From Bacillota bacterium (GTDB lineage Bacteria > Bacillota > Clostridia > Oscillospirales > Ruminococcaceae): a stretch of DNA of 53,204 nucleotides. The translations under genes and the position numbers were made by a program. Shown in pieces: positions 14,485 to 22,546 of this stretch. The DNA lies in the NCBI GenBank assembly GCA_023412215.1, contig JAEYNX010000001.1, positions 1 to 53,204 of the forward strand, given 5' to 3'. The notes under the pieces are model-generated. The model did no database searches. It saw only the letters and a list, made by a program, of their open reading frames with translations, and was not told the origin of the DNA. Positions within the stretch are counted from its first letter, which is position 1. Every line of letters starts with the position of its first letter.

Positions 14485-16182
14485 ATGGATAAAAGAGAAT
14501 TTATGACGATAGACGGGATCCCCGTTGAGATAAACGGCGAAATGAATCTGCTGGAAGTGATTCGCAAGGCGGGCATCAAGCTGCCCACCTTCTGCTACCA
14601 TTCCGAGCTTTCGGTTTACGGCGCCTGCCGTATGTGCATGGTGGAGAACCAATGGGGCGGGCTGGACGCGGCGTGTTCCACGCCCCCCAGGGCCGGCATG
14701 GAGATTAAAACCTCCACCGAGAGACTGCGCCGTTACCGCAAGAATATCCTGGAACTTCTGCTCGCCAACCACTGCCGCGACTGCACCACCTGCCAGAATA
14801 ACGGCAGCTGCAAGCTGCAGGACCTCGCCATGCGCTTTAACATCGAGGGCGTGCGCTTCCCCAACACCGCCCCCGAGCCGATTGTGGACGACTCGTCGCT
14901 CTGCATCACACGCGACGCGAGCAAGTGCATCCTCTGCGGAGACTGTGTGAGGATGTGCAACGAGGTGCAGAATGTGGGCGCCATCGATTTCGCCTTTCGC
15001 GGCAGCAAGATGACTATCAGCACCGCCTTCGGCAGGCCCATTAGCGAATCCTCCTGCGTGGGCTGCGGCCAGTGCGCGGCGGTATGCCCCACGGGTGCCA
15101 TTGTGGTAAAGGACAACATCAAAAAGGTTTGGCAGGCGCTGGGCAGCAAGGACCTGAAGGTTACCGCCCAGGTTGCCCCCGCCGTACGGGTGGCGCTTGG
15201 CAAGGAGCTTGGCTTAAAAGAGGGCGACAACGCCATGGGCCGGATCGTTGCCGCGCTGCACCGGATGGGCTTTGACGAGGTTTACGACACCTCCACAGGC
15301 GCCGATTTGACGGTTTTGGAGGAATCGGAGGAATTACTCAAGCGTCTTGAGAGCAACTCGAACCTGCCGCTCTTTACCTCCTGCTGCCCCGCGTGGGTTC
15401 AGTACTGTGAAAAGAACTGCCCCGAGCTGCTTGCAGGCGTTTCTTCCTGCAAATCGCCCATGGAGATGTTTGCGGCGGTGCTCAAAGAACAGAACAAATT
15501 CTCCTCCAGAAGGATGTTCCACGCTGCCGTCATGCCCTGCACCGGCAAAAAGTTTGAGGCGGCGCGCGACGAGTTTAAAACCGAAGGCGTCCCAAATGTG
15601 GATGCGGTGATCACCACGCAGGAACTTATCCGTATGATTAAGGAATCCGGTATTATCTTTGAGGAGCTGGAGCCCGAGGCGGTGGATATGCCCTTCGGCA
15701 CTCTGTCGGGTGCGGGTGTAATCTTTGGCGTGACGGGCGGCGTCACCGAGGCCGTGCTTCGCAGGCTTGCCAGCGATAAATCTAAAACCGGCCTTCTTTC
15801 CATCGCTTATCAGGGCGTGCGGGGCATGAACGGCGTGAAAAAGGCCGTGATTCCTTACGGCGACAGAGAAATAAGCATTGCGATTGTAAGCGGTTTAAAT
15901 AACGCAAGCAAGCTGATTGCAAGCATCCAAGAGGGTGCGCACTACGATTTCGTGGAGGTAATGGCGTGCCCCGGCGGCTGCGTAAGCGGCGCGGGCCAGC
16001 CCTTCGCCTCATGGGAAGCGAAGGAAAGCAGGGGCCGCGGCCTCTACTCGGCGGACCGCATGTGCAACATCAAGCGCTCGGAAGAAAACCCGCTGATGAT
16101 GTCGCTTTACAACGATATCCTTAAGGGGAAGGTTCATGAGCTGCTGCATGTACATTACCATGCCCCTTCGGAGGAAGACTGA
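14485..16182 (+). CDS. hydA: Catalytic [FeFe]-hydrogenase HydA
   Basis: The catalytic subunit, about 565 residues, makes H2 from protons. An N-terminal [2Fe-2S] domain (CYHSELSVYGACRMC) is followed by a His-Cys [4Fe-4S] motif (HCRDCTTCQNNGSC). Two [4Fe-4S] ferredoxin motifs (CILCGDCVRMC, CVGCGQCAAVCP) come next. The H-cluster domain has canonical TSCCPAW (Cys300-301), MPCTGKKFEA (Cys352) and ACPGGC (Cys495, Cys499). The small-subunit helix is at the C-terminus (LHVHYHAP). It is the size of soluble clostridial hydrogenase, with no C-terminal extension. ATG 14485 is chosen, about 10 bp after GAGGAGG. ATG 14476 overlaps the hydB stop but is too near that site. Maturases HydEFG are not in the window. 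Confidence 0.94.
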   Translation: MDKREFMTIDGIPVEINGEMNLLEVIRKAGIKLPTFCYHSELSVYGACRMCMVENQWGGLDAACSTPPRAGMEIKTSTERLRRYRKNILELLLANHCRDCTTCQNNGSCKLQDLAMRFNIEGVRFPNTAPEPIVDDSSLCITRDASKCILCGDCVRMCNEVQNVGAIDFAFRGSKMTISTAFGRPISESSCVGCGQCAAVCPTGAIVVKDNIKKVWQALGSKDLKVTAQVAPAVRVALGKELGLKEGDNAMGRIVAALHRMGFDEVYDTSTGADLTVLEESEELLKRLESNSNLPLFTSCCPAWVQYCEKNCPELLAGVSSCKSPMEMFAAVLKEQNKFSSRRMFHAAVMPCTGKKFEAARDEFKTEGVPNVDAVITTQELIRMIKESGIIFEELEPEAVDMPFGTLSGAGVIFGVTGGVTEAVLRRLASDKSKTGLLSIAYQGVRGMNGVKKAVIPYGDREISIAIVSGLNNASKLIASIQEGAHYDFVEVMACPGGCVSGAGQPFASWEAKESRGRGLYSADRMCNIKRSEENPLMMSLYNDILKGKVHELLHVHYHAPSEED

Positions 16183-16183
16183 T

Positions 16184-16435
16184 ATGCAGGAACTAAACGT
16201 TTGCATCGGCAGTGCGTGCCATATTAAAGGCTCCTACAATGTGATCCAGACCTTCCAGCAGCTGATTGAGGAGCATCAGCTTCACGACAGGCTTGAATTT
16301 AAAGCCACCTTCTGCATGAAGGAATGCCACAACGCAGGTGTCTGCATCCGGTTTAACGGGGAGAAAAGCCATATCCCGGCCGAATCCGCCAAGGAGTACT
16401 TCGTTAAAACCGTATTACCTTGCTTACATGTTTAA
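16184..16435 (+). CDS. Small thioredoxin-fold [2Fe-2S] ferredoxin-like protein (copy 2)
   Basis: This 83-residue relative of the protein at 8913-9158 has Cys7, Cys12, Cys44 and Cys48 in the same CX4C/CX3C pattern and shares CxGSxCHxKGS near the N-terminus. The start ATG 16184 is one base after the hydA stop, with GAGGAAG about 7 bp upstream, so it is translated with hydA. Three additional features set it apart from copy 1: Cys56, Cys80 and a histidine-rich surface. It is the last gene of the cluster and precedes a strong hairpin. A dedicated electron carrier or hydrogenase assembly partner is plausible; neither is shown. Confidence 0.82.
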   Translation: MQELNVCIGSACHIKGSYNVIQTFQQLIEEHQLHDRLEFKATFCMKECHNAGVCIRFNGEKSHIPAESAKEYFVKTVLPCLHV

Positions 16436-16456
16436 AATAGAAAACCTCAACCGAAT

Positions 16457-16492
16457 GAAGAGGGCGCAGGTAATTTGGCCTGCGCCCTCTTC
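16457..16492 (+). terminator. Strong hairpin ending the hydrogenase cluster
   Basis: Arms gaagagggcgcagg (16457-16470) and cctgcgccctcttc (16479-16492) form a perfect 14-bp GC-rich stem with an 8-nt loop, 22 bp after the last cluster gene. No T-run follows on the + strand, so termination may be partial, or the stem may protect the mRNA 3' end. Confidence 0.65.
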
Positions 16493-16715
16493 GCTGTATG
16501 CGAGAACCCTGCGGCTTTAAATTTTTATGACCACCAAAGTATGGTCACTGAACATATTACATTCCCACCTACCTGACAAATCGCCTACTTAGCCTTAATA
16601 AAAGGCGAGAAGCGATTCCCTTGATCGGTTTTGAATAGCTTTATACAGGCCTCTTGGGCTTGATACAGAGATGGCTGAGTTTTTTAACGGATTGTTTAGA
16701 ATAAGCATTAACACA

Positions 16716-16832
16716 TTACGTGCTTTTGAATTCCACCGTATATTTTTTGTTTGGTACTCCCTTTGGCATAAAAAACTGCACCCCAATCGTTATTCAGTAT
16801 ACCATACTGTCTAACCATTGGGGTGCAGTTCA
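16716..16832 (-). mobile_element. Left-end remnant of an IS3-family (IS150-type) insertion sequence
   Basis: On the - strand the outer end TGAACTGCACCCCAAT begins at 16832. A nearly perfect hairpin follows (27-nt arms at 16774-16800 and 16804-16830, 3 mismatches, 3-nt loop), then tttttt. An open frame next starts at 16769 and encodes MPKGVPNKKYTVEFK before stopping at 16716. That peptide is the usual start of IS3-family OrfA. The rest of orfA and orfB and the other end are missing, so it is a dead fragment. The hairpin followed by T residues is positioned to terminate transcription of the convergent serine hydrolase gene at 16866. The further gap 16493-16715 shows only weak stems (for example aatcgc/gcgatt around 16577-16618). 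Confidence 0.72.
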
Positions 16833-16865
16833 TCCAACCTTTCCGGGCTTTTTTAATGAAAATTT

Positions 16866-18305
16866 TTATAGAGTAGTACAGCAAAGGATTTCGTATCTCG
16901 CTGAAAATGAAACAGGCTGAAAGGGGTCAACAAATGGTGAAAAGGAGACGTTCGTATTAACTTCCACCTGCAGAGCATCCGCTTCTATGGAACATTGCAG
17001 ATAGGCTGTGTAGGGGGTATCCACCAGGCGGAACACTGCCCGGATATGTTGTTCGTCAACAATCCCACAACTGGCGGCGCACAGGTAATCGCAGCCCCTT
17101 AGGTGTATTGTGGAATATTCCCAGCTTCCGATTCCGCAGACAATTGACTGGGTGCTGCCCGCAATCTCCATGCACACCTTCCTCGTATACCCTTCGGACG
17201 AAATAGTAAGGCGCTGAATACCCATACTGTTGTCGGGTGGAATAGCGGCAATGCCCTTGTTAAAAAGGGGGCTTTGCGAAATATCCTTGAGCGGTGGATG
17301 GGAGAGCTCAAGGTTTTTACAAATGAGCATATCGTCCTCTTCCGCGCAGCCTCTGTCAAACGCGGGCAGGATGTTCTCCCAGATAAGGTCTAAGGTTTTC
17401 TGCATGTCTTTACATGCGGCCGTAACCGCGATTACCGCATCCTCTTTCGGCAAAACCAGGCAGAATTGCCCGAATGCACCGTCGCCGCGAAAACATTCAT
17501 GCGTACACAGCCAAAACTTGTAACCATACCCCTGCTGCCAATCCGGGTTTAGAGAGGCGGAGTTTGTAGCGGTTTGATATGAGGTTGCCTGCGCTATCCA
17601 TTCCTCCGACAGCAACCGCTTGCCGTTCCATACCCCCTTTTGCAGATAAAACTGGCCGAGCTTGGCAATATCGAGGGTGGTAAGGTGTAAACCGAATGCA
17701 CCGATGTCTACCTTTTGGGGGGACTGATCCCACACAGGGCTCTCGATTCCCAATGGGGCGAACAGCCTCGGCGTTAGGTAAACCGTCGCCGTTTCCCCTG
17801 TAAGGGTTTGCAAAATGAGCGAAAGAAGATAGGTGGAAGAGCAGTCGTAAACAAACCTTTCCCCCGGTGCGTACTGTAGCGGCGCGGATAAAATGAGATC
17901 GAGCCACGGCTCCTTGGCTGCCAAAAGCTGTCCGTTCAGGCTGGCCTCATGCCCAAAGCTCATCGTGAGCAGATGTTTTACCGTAACCTGCGCGAGTTTT
18001 TCATCCATCTGCGGGGTGTGCACAATATTCAAAAGCTTTAGAACGTTATCGTCAACTGATAGGCGCTTTTCATCCACTGCCATACCGATTGCGGTGGATA
18101 TAAACAGCTTAGAGAGCGAATATACTGAATGCCGCCCATTTGCGTTGTACGGGTGCCAGCTGCAATCCACAATCACCTTTCCATGACGCAGCATCAGAAA
18201 GCTGTGCAGTTCATAATCCTGGGTACGATTTTGATTGACCGCATTTAAAAATGAAACGATATTCGTTGCAGATACATTTTCTTTACTTGGAAAGGTAACT
18301 TCCAT
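16866..18305 (-). CDS. Serine hydrolase of the beta-lactamase/penicillin-binding-protein class C fold
   Basis: The protein is 479 residues long. The N-terminal ~320 residues resemble class C beta-lactamase/family VIII esterase folds, with the SxxK motif Ser63-Leu-Ser-Lys66 (SVYSLSK). The second motif tyrosine is in FVYDCSSTY, where the usual Tyr-x-Asn/Ser third position is Cys. A C-terminal domain of ~150 residues lacks a clear identity. There is no signal peptide, so it is probably cytoplasmic. ATG 18305 follows GGAG. The IS3 remnant immediately downstream supplies a terminator-like hairpin. Likely activities are peptidase or esterase on cell-wall-like or small ester substrates; a drug-resistance role is not supported. 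Neighbouring nagZ and nagK suggest cell-wall recycling, but that is only context. Confidence 0.75.
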   Translation of the reverse strand: MEVTFPSKENVSATNIVSFLNAVNQNRTQDYELHSFLMLRHGKVIVDCSWHPYNANGRHSVYSLSKLFISTAIGMAVDEKRLSVDDNVLKLLNIVHTPQMDEKLAQVTVKHLLTMSFGHEASLNGQLLAAKEPWLDLILSAPLQYAPGERFVYDCSSTYLLSLILQTLTGETATVYLTPRLFAPLGIESPVWDQSPQKVDIGAFGLHLTTLDIAKLGQFYLQKGVWNGKRLLSEEWIAQATSYQTATNSASLNPDWQQGYGYKFWLCTHECFRGDGAFGQFCLVLPKEDAVIAVTAACKDMQKTLDLIWENILPAFDRGCAEEDDMLICKNLELSHPPLKDISQSPLFNKGIAAIPPDNSMGIQRLTISSEGYTRKVCMEIAGSTQSIVCGIGSWEYSTIHLRGCDYLCAASCGIVDEQHIRAVFRLVDTPYTAYLQCSIEADALQVEVNTNVSFSPFVDPFQPVSFSARYEILCCTTL

Positions 18306-18434
18306 TGTTTTAGCTCCATTCCGCCGATTTGCTTCGACAAAAATCAGTATTTATGTACGGCTCTTATCCGCAAAGAAGAAAACGGCAAGTGTCTGATCAT
18401 CCTGCGTGTGATGCGGTAGCAGTGACGAAGTCAT

Positions 18435-18890
18435 CTATAAACGCTGCCGTGCAATGTTGTTTGCTATCTGCAAAGCGGAATCCAGTGCCGTGAGCGCCGG
18501 GTAGAGAACGGTTATATTACAAAGTTCTGCAGTAAGGCGCTGTTTAAGGCGGGTAGCCAGCGGCTCACAGTGCAGCAGCACACTGCCCCACAGCTGTATG
18601 GTCAGCGGCTCGGAGAGGTTGTCCTTTCTAAGCTTTGAGGCTACCGCCTCAGCCCCGTAGTACAATGCCTCGGCGCCTTGGCGCACTATTCGTACCGCCT
18701 CGCGGTCGCCCATACCGGCGGCCCGGTCTACCAGTGAAGCGTAGCGTGAGATCTCACTTTTATTGAAGATATTTTCCTTTACAAAATCGGCAATCTGCTG
18801 CGGGCTGGTAAACCCGCCTTCGGCACACACAAGCTTTGCCAGAGCCTCTCCGCTTTGGCCACCATCCAGTACCCGAACAGTGGCGGCGTA
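18435..18890 (-). pseudogene. 5'-truncated BadF/BcrA-type (GlcNAc kinase-like) ATPase gene
   Basis: An open frame of ~150 codons reads VLDGGQSGEALAKL, then FTSPQQIADFVKENIFN and continues to NNIARQRL. It resembles the C-terminal half of BadF-family sugar kinases, such as the intact GlcNAc kinase at 20452. The N-terminal half with the DGGGTKT phosphate loop is missing. An in-frame TAG at 18893-18891 lies just ahead, exactly where the divergent nagZ begins. A GTG at 18830 could start translation, but the product would lack the nucleotide site. Truncation by recombination at this junction is the simplest reading. The downstream stretch 18306-18434 holds nothing recognisable. Confidence 0.62.
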
Positions 18891-18892
18891 CT

Positions 18893-20455
18893 ATGAAAGA
18901 AACTTTGACGCTGCGGCAGAAAATCGGGCAGATGCCGGTTTTTGGCTGGCCTAGCACCAAAATCACCCCGGAAGTGGCCGGGCTAATCGAAAATTATAAA
19001 ATCTCAAACGTTATTTTATTTTCGCACAATATCGAGGATGCCGCACAACTGCGCAATCTATGTGCAGAGCTACAGCGGCGTATACGCAGCAGTACAGGGT
19101 ATCCAGCCTTTATTTGCATCGATCAGGAGGGCGGAATGGTTGCGCGGCTGACCAAAGACTTCACGGCGATTCCGGGCGCTATGGCAATTTCCGCCACCCA
19201 AAACCCTTGCAACGCCTACCTGTGCGGCAAGCTTACCGCCGAAGAACTGCGGAAAACGGGGATTAACTTCGACCTCGCTCCGGTGGCGGATATCAATAGC
19301 AACGAAAACAACCCTGTTATCGGGGTGAGAGCCTATGGAGATACCGCTGACAACACTACTCCTTACGCACTGGCTATGATGAAAGGGCTTGCAGCGGGTG
19401 GAGTGATGCCGGCGGTAAAACATTTCCCCGGCCACGGGGATACGGTGGTAGATTCACACCTTGGCCTGCCAACAATTAACAAAACGGTGGACGAGCTGCT
19501 TACTAATGAGCTTGTTCCCTTTCAGGCCGCGATTGCAGAGGGCGTACCCTGCATCATGAGCACACATATTCTGTTCCCCCGTATCGAGAAAGATCGTTTA
19601 CCTGCAACAATGTCATATACCATCCTCACCGGGCTTTTAAAGGAGCGTTTGGGCTTTAATGGCCTAATTATTACCGACTGCCTTGAGATGGACGCCATCA
19701 AAAGATATTACGGCACCGCGCAGGGCGCACTGGCAGCGATCAAAGCCGGCGCGGAACTGCTTTGTATCTCGCATACCCCCGCTTTGGTGAGGGAAACGGT
19801 TGAATTTATTGAGGCCAGCATACAAAATGGCACGCTTAACGAGCAGTTTATCGACCGTGCGGTGGAAAAAGTTTTGCAGTATAAACATATCTATACGGGT
19901 GAGGTTGAGCAAGGCAATACAAGCTTGGTGGGCTGCCCCGAGCATAGGGCTTTTGTGGAACAACTCAGCCTTAAAACCATTACAATGATTCCAAATGGGG
20001 CTCCCCTGCCCACCATAGGCGCCGATACGCTGTTTGCAGGCTGCCGCGCATACCGAACCACACTTGCCTCCAGCGTGATGGATACCGGCTTCAGCTTCCC
20101 CGCCTATATGGCGGACAAGCTCGGCGCTGGGCAGCTGATTACACCTATAAACCCCGATAATGGCGAGATTGACGAGATATTACAGCAGGTAAGGGAATAT
20201 AAGACGGTGGTGTTGGGTACTTATAACGGGCACCTCAATCGTGGGCAGATCGACTTGGCAAACGCGCTTTGCAATACTGTCGAAAATGTTGTGGTGGTAG
20301 CCCTGCGGAACCCTTATGATCTGCCGCTGATAAATAAAGTGGCATGCAGGCTGGCAACGTATGAATACACCTCCCTTGCGTTTGATTCGCTCGTGAAAAT
20401 TTTTAAGGGTGAGGCTAAAGCTGCCGGCAGCTTTAACATCAACCTGAAATTATGA
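18893..20455 (+). CDS. nagZ: Beta-N-acetylhexosaminidase, GH3 family (NagZ-like)
   Basis: The enzyme releases terminal GlcNAc from muropeptides or chitin-like oligosaccharides. Of 520 residues, the N-terminal TIM barrel (1-330) has CIDQEGG, KHFPGHGDT (His181, general acid/base type of bacterial NagZ) and IITDCLEMDAIK (Asp262, nucleophile). A C-terminal GH3 alpha/beta domain follows. No signal peptide is visible, implying a cytoplasmic enzyme. ATG 18893 is chosen because MKETLTLRQKIGQM matches the family start. An upstream in-frame ATG at 18836 would read through the antisense pseudogene, and the ribosome site is poor. Its stop overlaps the GlcNAc kinase start (ATGA), forming a GlcNAc release-and-phosphorylation pair. 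Confidence 0.88.
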   Translation: MKETLTLRQKIGQMPVFGWPSTKITPEVAGLIENYKISNVILFSHNIEDAAQLRNLCAELQRRIRSSTGYPAFICIDQEGGMVARLTKDFTAIPGAMAISATQNPCNAYLCGKLTAEELRKTGINFDLAPVADINSNENNPVIGVRAYGDTADNTTPYALAMMKGLAAGGVMPAVKHFPGHGDTVVDSHLGLPTINKTVDELLTNELVPFQAAIAEGVPCIMSTHILFPRIEKDRLPATMSYTILTGLLKERLGFNGLIITDCLEMDAIKRYYGTAQGALAAIKAGAELLCISHTPALVRETVEFIEASIQNGTLNEQFIDRAVEKVLQYKHIYTGEVEQGNTSLVGCPEHRAFVEQLSLKTITMIPNGAPLPTIGADTLFAGCRAYRTTLASSVMDTGFSFPAYMADKLGAGQLITPINPDNGEIDEILQQVREYKTVVLGTYNGHLNRGQIDLANALCNTVENVVVVALRNPYDLPLINKVACRLATYEYTSLAFDSLVKIFKGEAKAAGSFNINLKL

Positions 20456-21396
20456 TGGAAGGCAAGGTGATGGGGATGAACGGCTATCTTTTAGGGCTTG
20501 ACGGCGGAGGAACCAAAACCGTGGTAAACGTTGCAGATACAGCGGGAAACGTGCTTTTAACGTTTACAGGTGGCGCGATTAACATGAACGGGGAAAGCGA
20601 ACGAAACGTTGCCGGTAACTTCGCCGAAATATTTAAAACCGCGCAATCGGCAGGCTATACTGCCGAAAATTGCCGCGGATTCTGTATCGGTACGGCAGGC
20701 ATCAGCAATCCTAAGGTGCAGCCTCTGGTTGCCGATATTGTGCGCAAGGCAGGTTACCCCGTCACACCCCTTGTGGTGGGCGACCATCAAACCGCACTCG
20801 CCGGCGCGCTGGATGGAATGGTCGGGATAATCCTGATCGCGGGCACCGGTTCAATCTGCTACGGGGTAAATGCTGCAGGGGAGGAAAAAAGAACAGGCGG
20901 CTTTGGGTACCTTATCGATGATAAGGGCAGCGGGTACGCCGTAGGGCGAGGTATTTTGCAAGCCGTTGTACGCGCATATGACGGCAGGCAGTCCCACACC
21001 CTGCTTACCGAGCTGGTCTTTGACAAGCTGGGCATCACCACAATGAAAGAGCTTACGGGACTTATTTATAAAGAACCAATCAATAAAAGAGAGATTGCAG
21101 CCCTTGCACCCTGCCTGACCGCCGCATGTGAAAGGCGTGACAGCGCTGCGCTTGCTATTGTGGAAAATGCGGCGGCTGAATTGGTAAACATGGTGGCTCC
21201 CGTGGCAAGCGATCTTCAACTGTCACGTGGCGAGCTTGCCACTGCAGGAAGCGTTTTGCTAAAAGACAGCTTTATTCGCCCAGCATTTCTAACACATCTC
21301 GCCACTATTTGCCCGGAGCTTACCTGTATAACACCCCGGTACGACGCCGCCTATGGCGCGGTGTTGCTGATAAAACAAAAGCTATTACAGCGATAG
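20452..21396 (+). CDS. N-acetylglucosamine kinase (BadF/BadG/BcrA/BcrD ATPase family)
   Basis: This 314-residue sugar kinase of the ASKHA fold probably phosphorylates the GlcNAc released by NagZ. The phosphate-1 loop GLDGGGTKT is near residue 14. IAGTGSICYG is near 125 and GGFGYLIDDKGSGYAVGR near 147-164, typical of this family. Four in-frame starts are possible: ATG 20452 and 20455 overlap the nagZ stop. ATG 20470 and 20476 would follow AAGGTGATGGGG and give MNGYLLGLDGGG, close to family starts. Translational coupling to nagZ is likely. Substrate specificity (GlcNAc versus glucosamine or MurNAc) is inferred from context only. Confidence 0.85.
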   Translation: MMEGKVMGMNGYLLGLDGGGTKTVVNVADTAGNVLLTFTGGAINMNGESERNVAGNFAEIFKTAQSAGYTAENCRGFCIGTAGISNPKVQPLVADIVRKAGYPVTPLVVGDHQTALAGALDGMVGIILIAGTGSICYGVNAAGEEKRTGGFGYLIDDKGSGYAVGRGILQAVVRAYDGRQSHTLLTELVFDKLGITTMKELTGLIYKEPINKREIAALAPCLTAACERRDSAALAIVENAAAELVNMVAPVASDLQLSRGELATAGSVLLKDSFIRPAFLTHLATICPELTCITPRYDAAYGAVLLIKQKLLQR

Positions 21397-21557
21397 GGCG
21401 ACGAACGGAGATTTAATTAGAAAGCATGAAGGACAGCCCCGTTTTTACTTTGATCTCTACTGTAGGGACATTCGCGCCGTTGCGGGCATATGCAATGAAG
21501 CGGTCTCTGCTCTATAATCAGAGCTTGCATTCTTGGAATACATGAACGTTATAATGA

Positions 21558-22508
21558 TTAACTTTCCTCTTTTAGCAGTTCGTTCGCGGTATTCAAATCG
21601 GTTACAAGCATATTGATGTATCCACCTTTCAGCGCACCTCGTATTGCCGGTAATTTTAACGGTTCGCCTCCCGCTACCCCGATTCGTAAAGGGATCTTCA
21701 TATAATCCTCACGGCTAATAACAATGGTTCTTTCATCAAACTCTGTTATAACGGGGTTTCCCTTACTATCAAAAAAATGTCCGCATATTTCCCCCACAGC
21801 ATTTTTGTCACAGTAAAGCCCATACTCGCTTTCTGACATTAACGGAATATCATTATATATTGCCGGTTGCATACGGCCAATACCTACGGCTGCAATTTTA
21901 CAGGATCGAATAACCTTATACGCTTCTTTGAAATATGGTTCATACATAATAGAATTACGTAACTCTTTACTATTTACTACTGCTGGCGCATAGAGCATGG
22001 TAGTAGCCGCCCCCATATTTTGTGCCGCTCGGTGAACAATATCGTCGACTGTTATGCCGGATTGCTGGCTGTTCCAACTGCCCATTAGCTGTGTAACCGT
22101 AAGTCGCTCGCAGTTAGCATATGAAAGGTTTCCTGCCAAAGAAGACATTGCAAGGCCCCTTGAAAAGCCAATGACATCGTTCTCCTGAATAACCGTTGCA
22201 AGGTATTGGGCCGCAGTTTGTCCAAGTAAAATAGAAGCATTTTCAACAGTAACCATACCGGTAATGCGTACAGCCTTTAATCCATATTTAAGCTCGAGTT
22301 CTGTCTCTATCTCTACATAACTTTTTTCATAATCTTTAATATGGATTTCAACGATACCCAGTTCTATGCACTGACTCAGAATACGATTCACCTTCTGGCG
22401 AGAAATCTGCATCTTGCCTGCAATCTGTTCTTGCGTAAATCCAGCTATATAGTAGTAATAGGCAATACGCACATATTCGTCCTGTCGTTCTTTACTCAGT
22501 TGTTTCAC
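21558..22508 (-). CDS. SorC-family (DeoR-like HTH) sugar-responsive regulator
   Basis: The regulator has 316 residues. An N-terminal helix-turn-helix (about 24-50, FTQEQIAGKMQISRQKVNRI) is followed by a sugar-phosphate-binding domain (about 60-310) of the SorC/CggR type. GTG 22508 follows GGGGG. It is the last gene of the seven-gene - operon and 38 bp downstream of the dehydrogenase stop, so it probably controls that operon by autoregulation. SorC proteins sense phosphorylated sugars, which implies that a phosphorylated intermediate is made even though no kinase lies in the operon. No operator could be recognised. Confidence 0.88.
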   Translation of the reverse strand: MKQLSKERQDEYVRIAYYYYIAGFTQEQIAGKMQISRQKVNRILSQCIELGIVEIHIKDYEKSYVEIETELELKYGLKAVRITGMVTVENASILLGQTAAQYLATVIQENDVIGFSRGLAMSSLAGNLSYANCERLTVTQLMGSWNSQQSGITVDDIVHRAAQNMGAATTMLYAPAVVNSKELRNSIMYEPYFKEAYKVIRSCKIAAVGIGRMQPAIYNDIPLMSESEYGLYCDKNAVGEICGHFFDSKGNPVITEFDERTIVISREDYMKIPLRIGVAGGEPLKLPAIRGALKGGYINMLVTDLNTANELLKEES

Positions 22509-22546
22509 TGGGTATGTTTCCCCCTTTTACTTATGTTGTTTAGCGG

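Noticed and set aside
16866..18305. Beta-lactam resistance gene
   Set aside because: No signal peptide for export is present and the second catalytic motif differs; a general serine hydrolase fits better.
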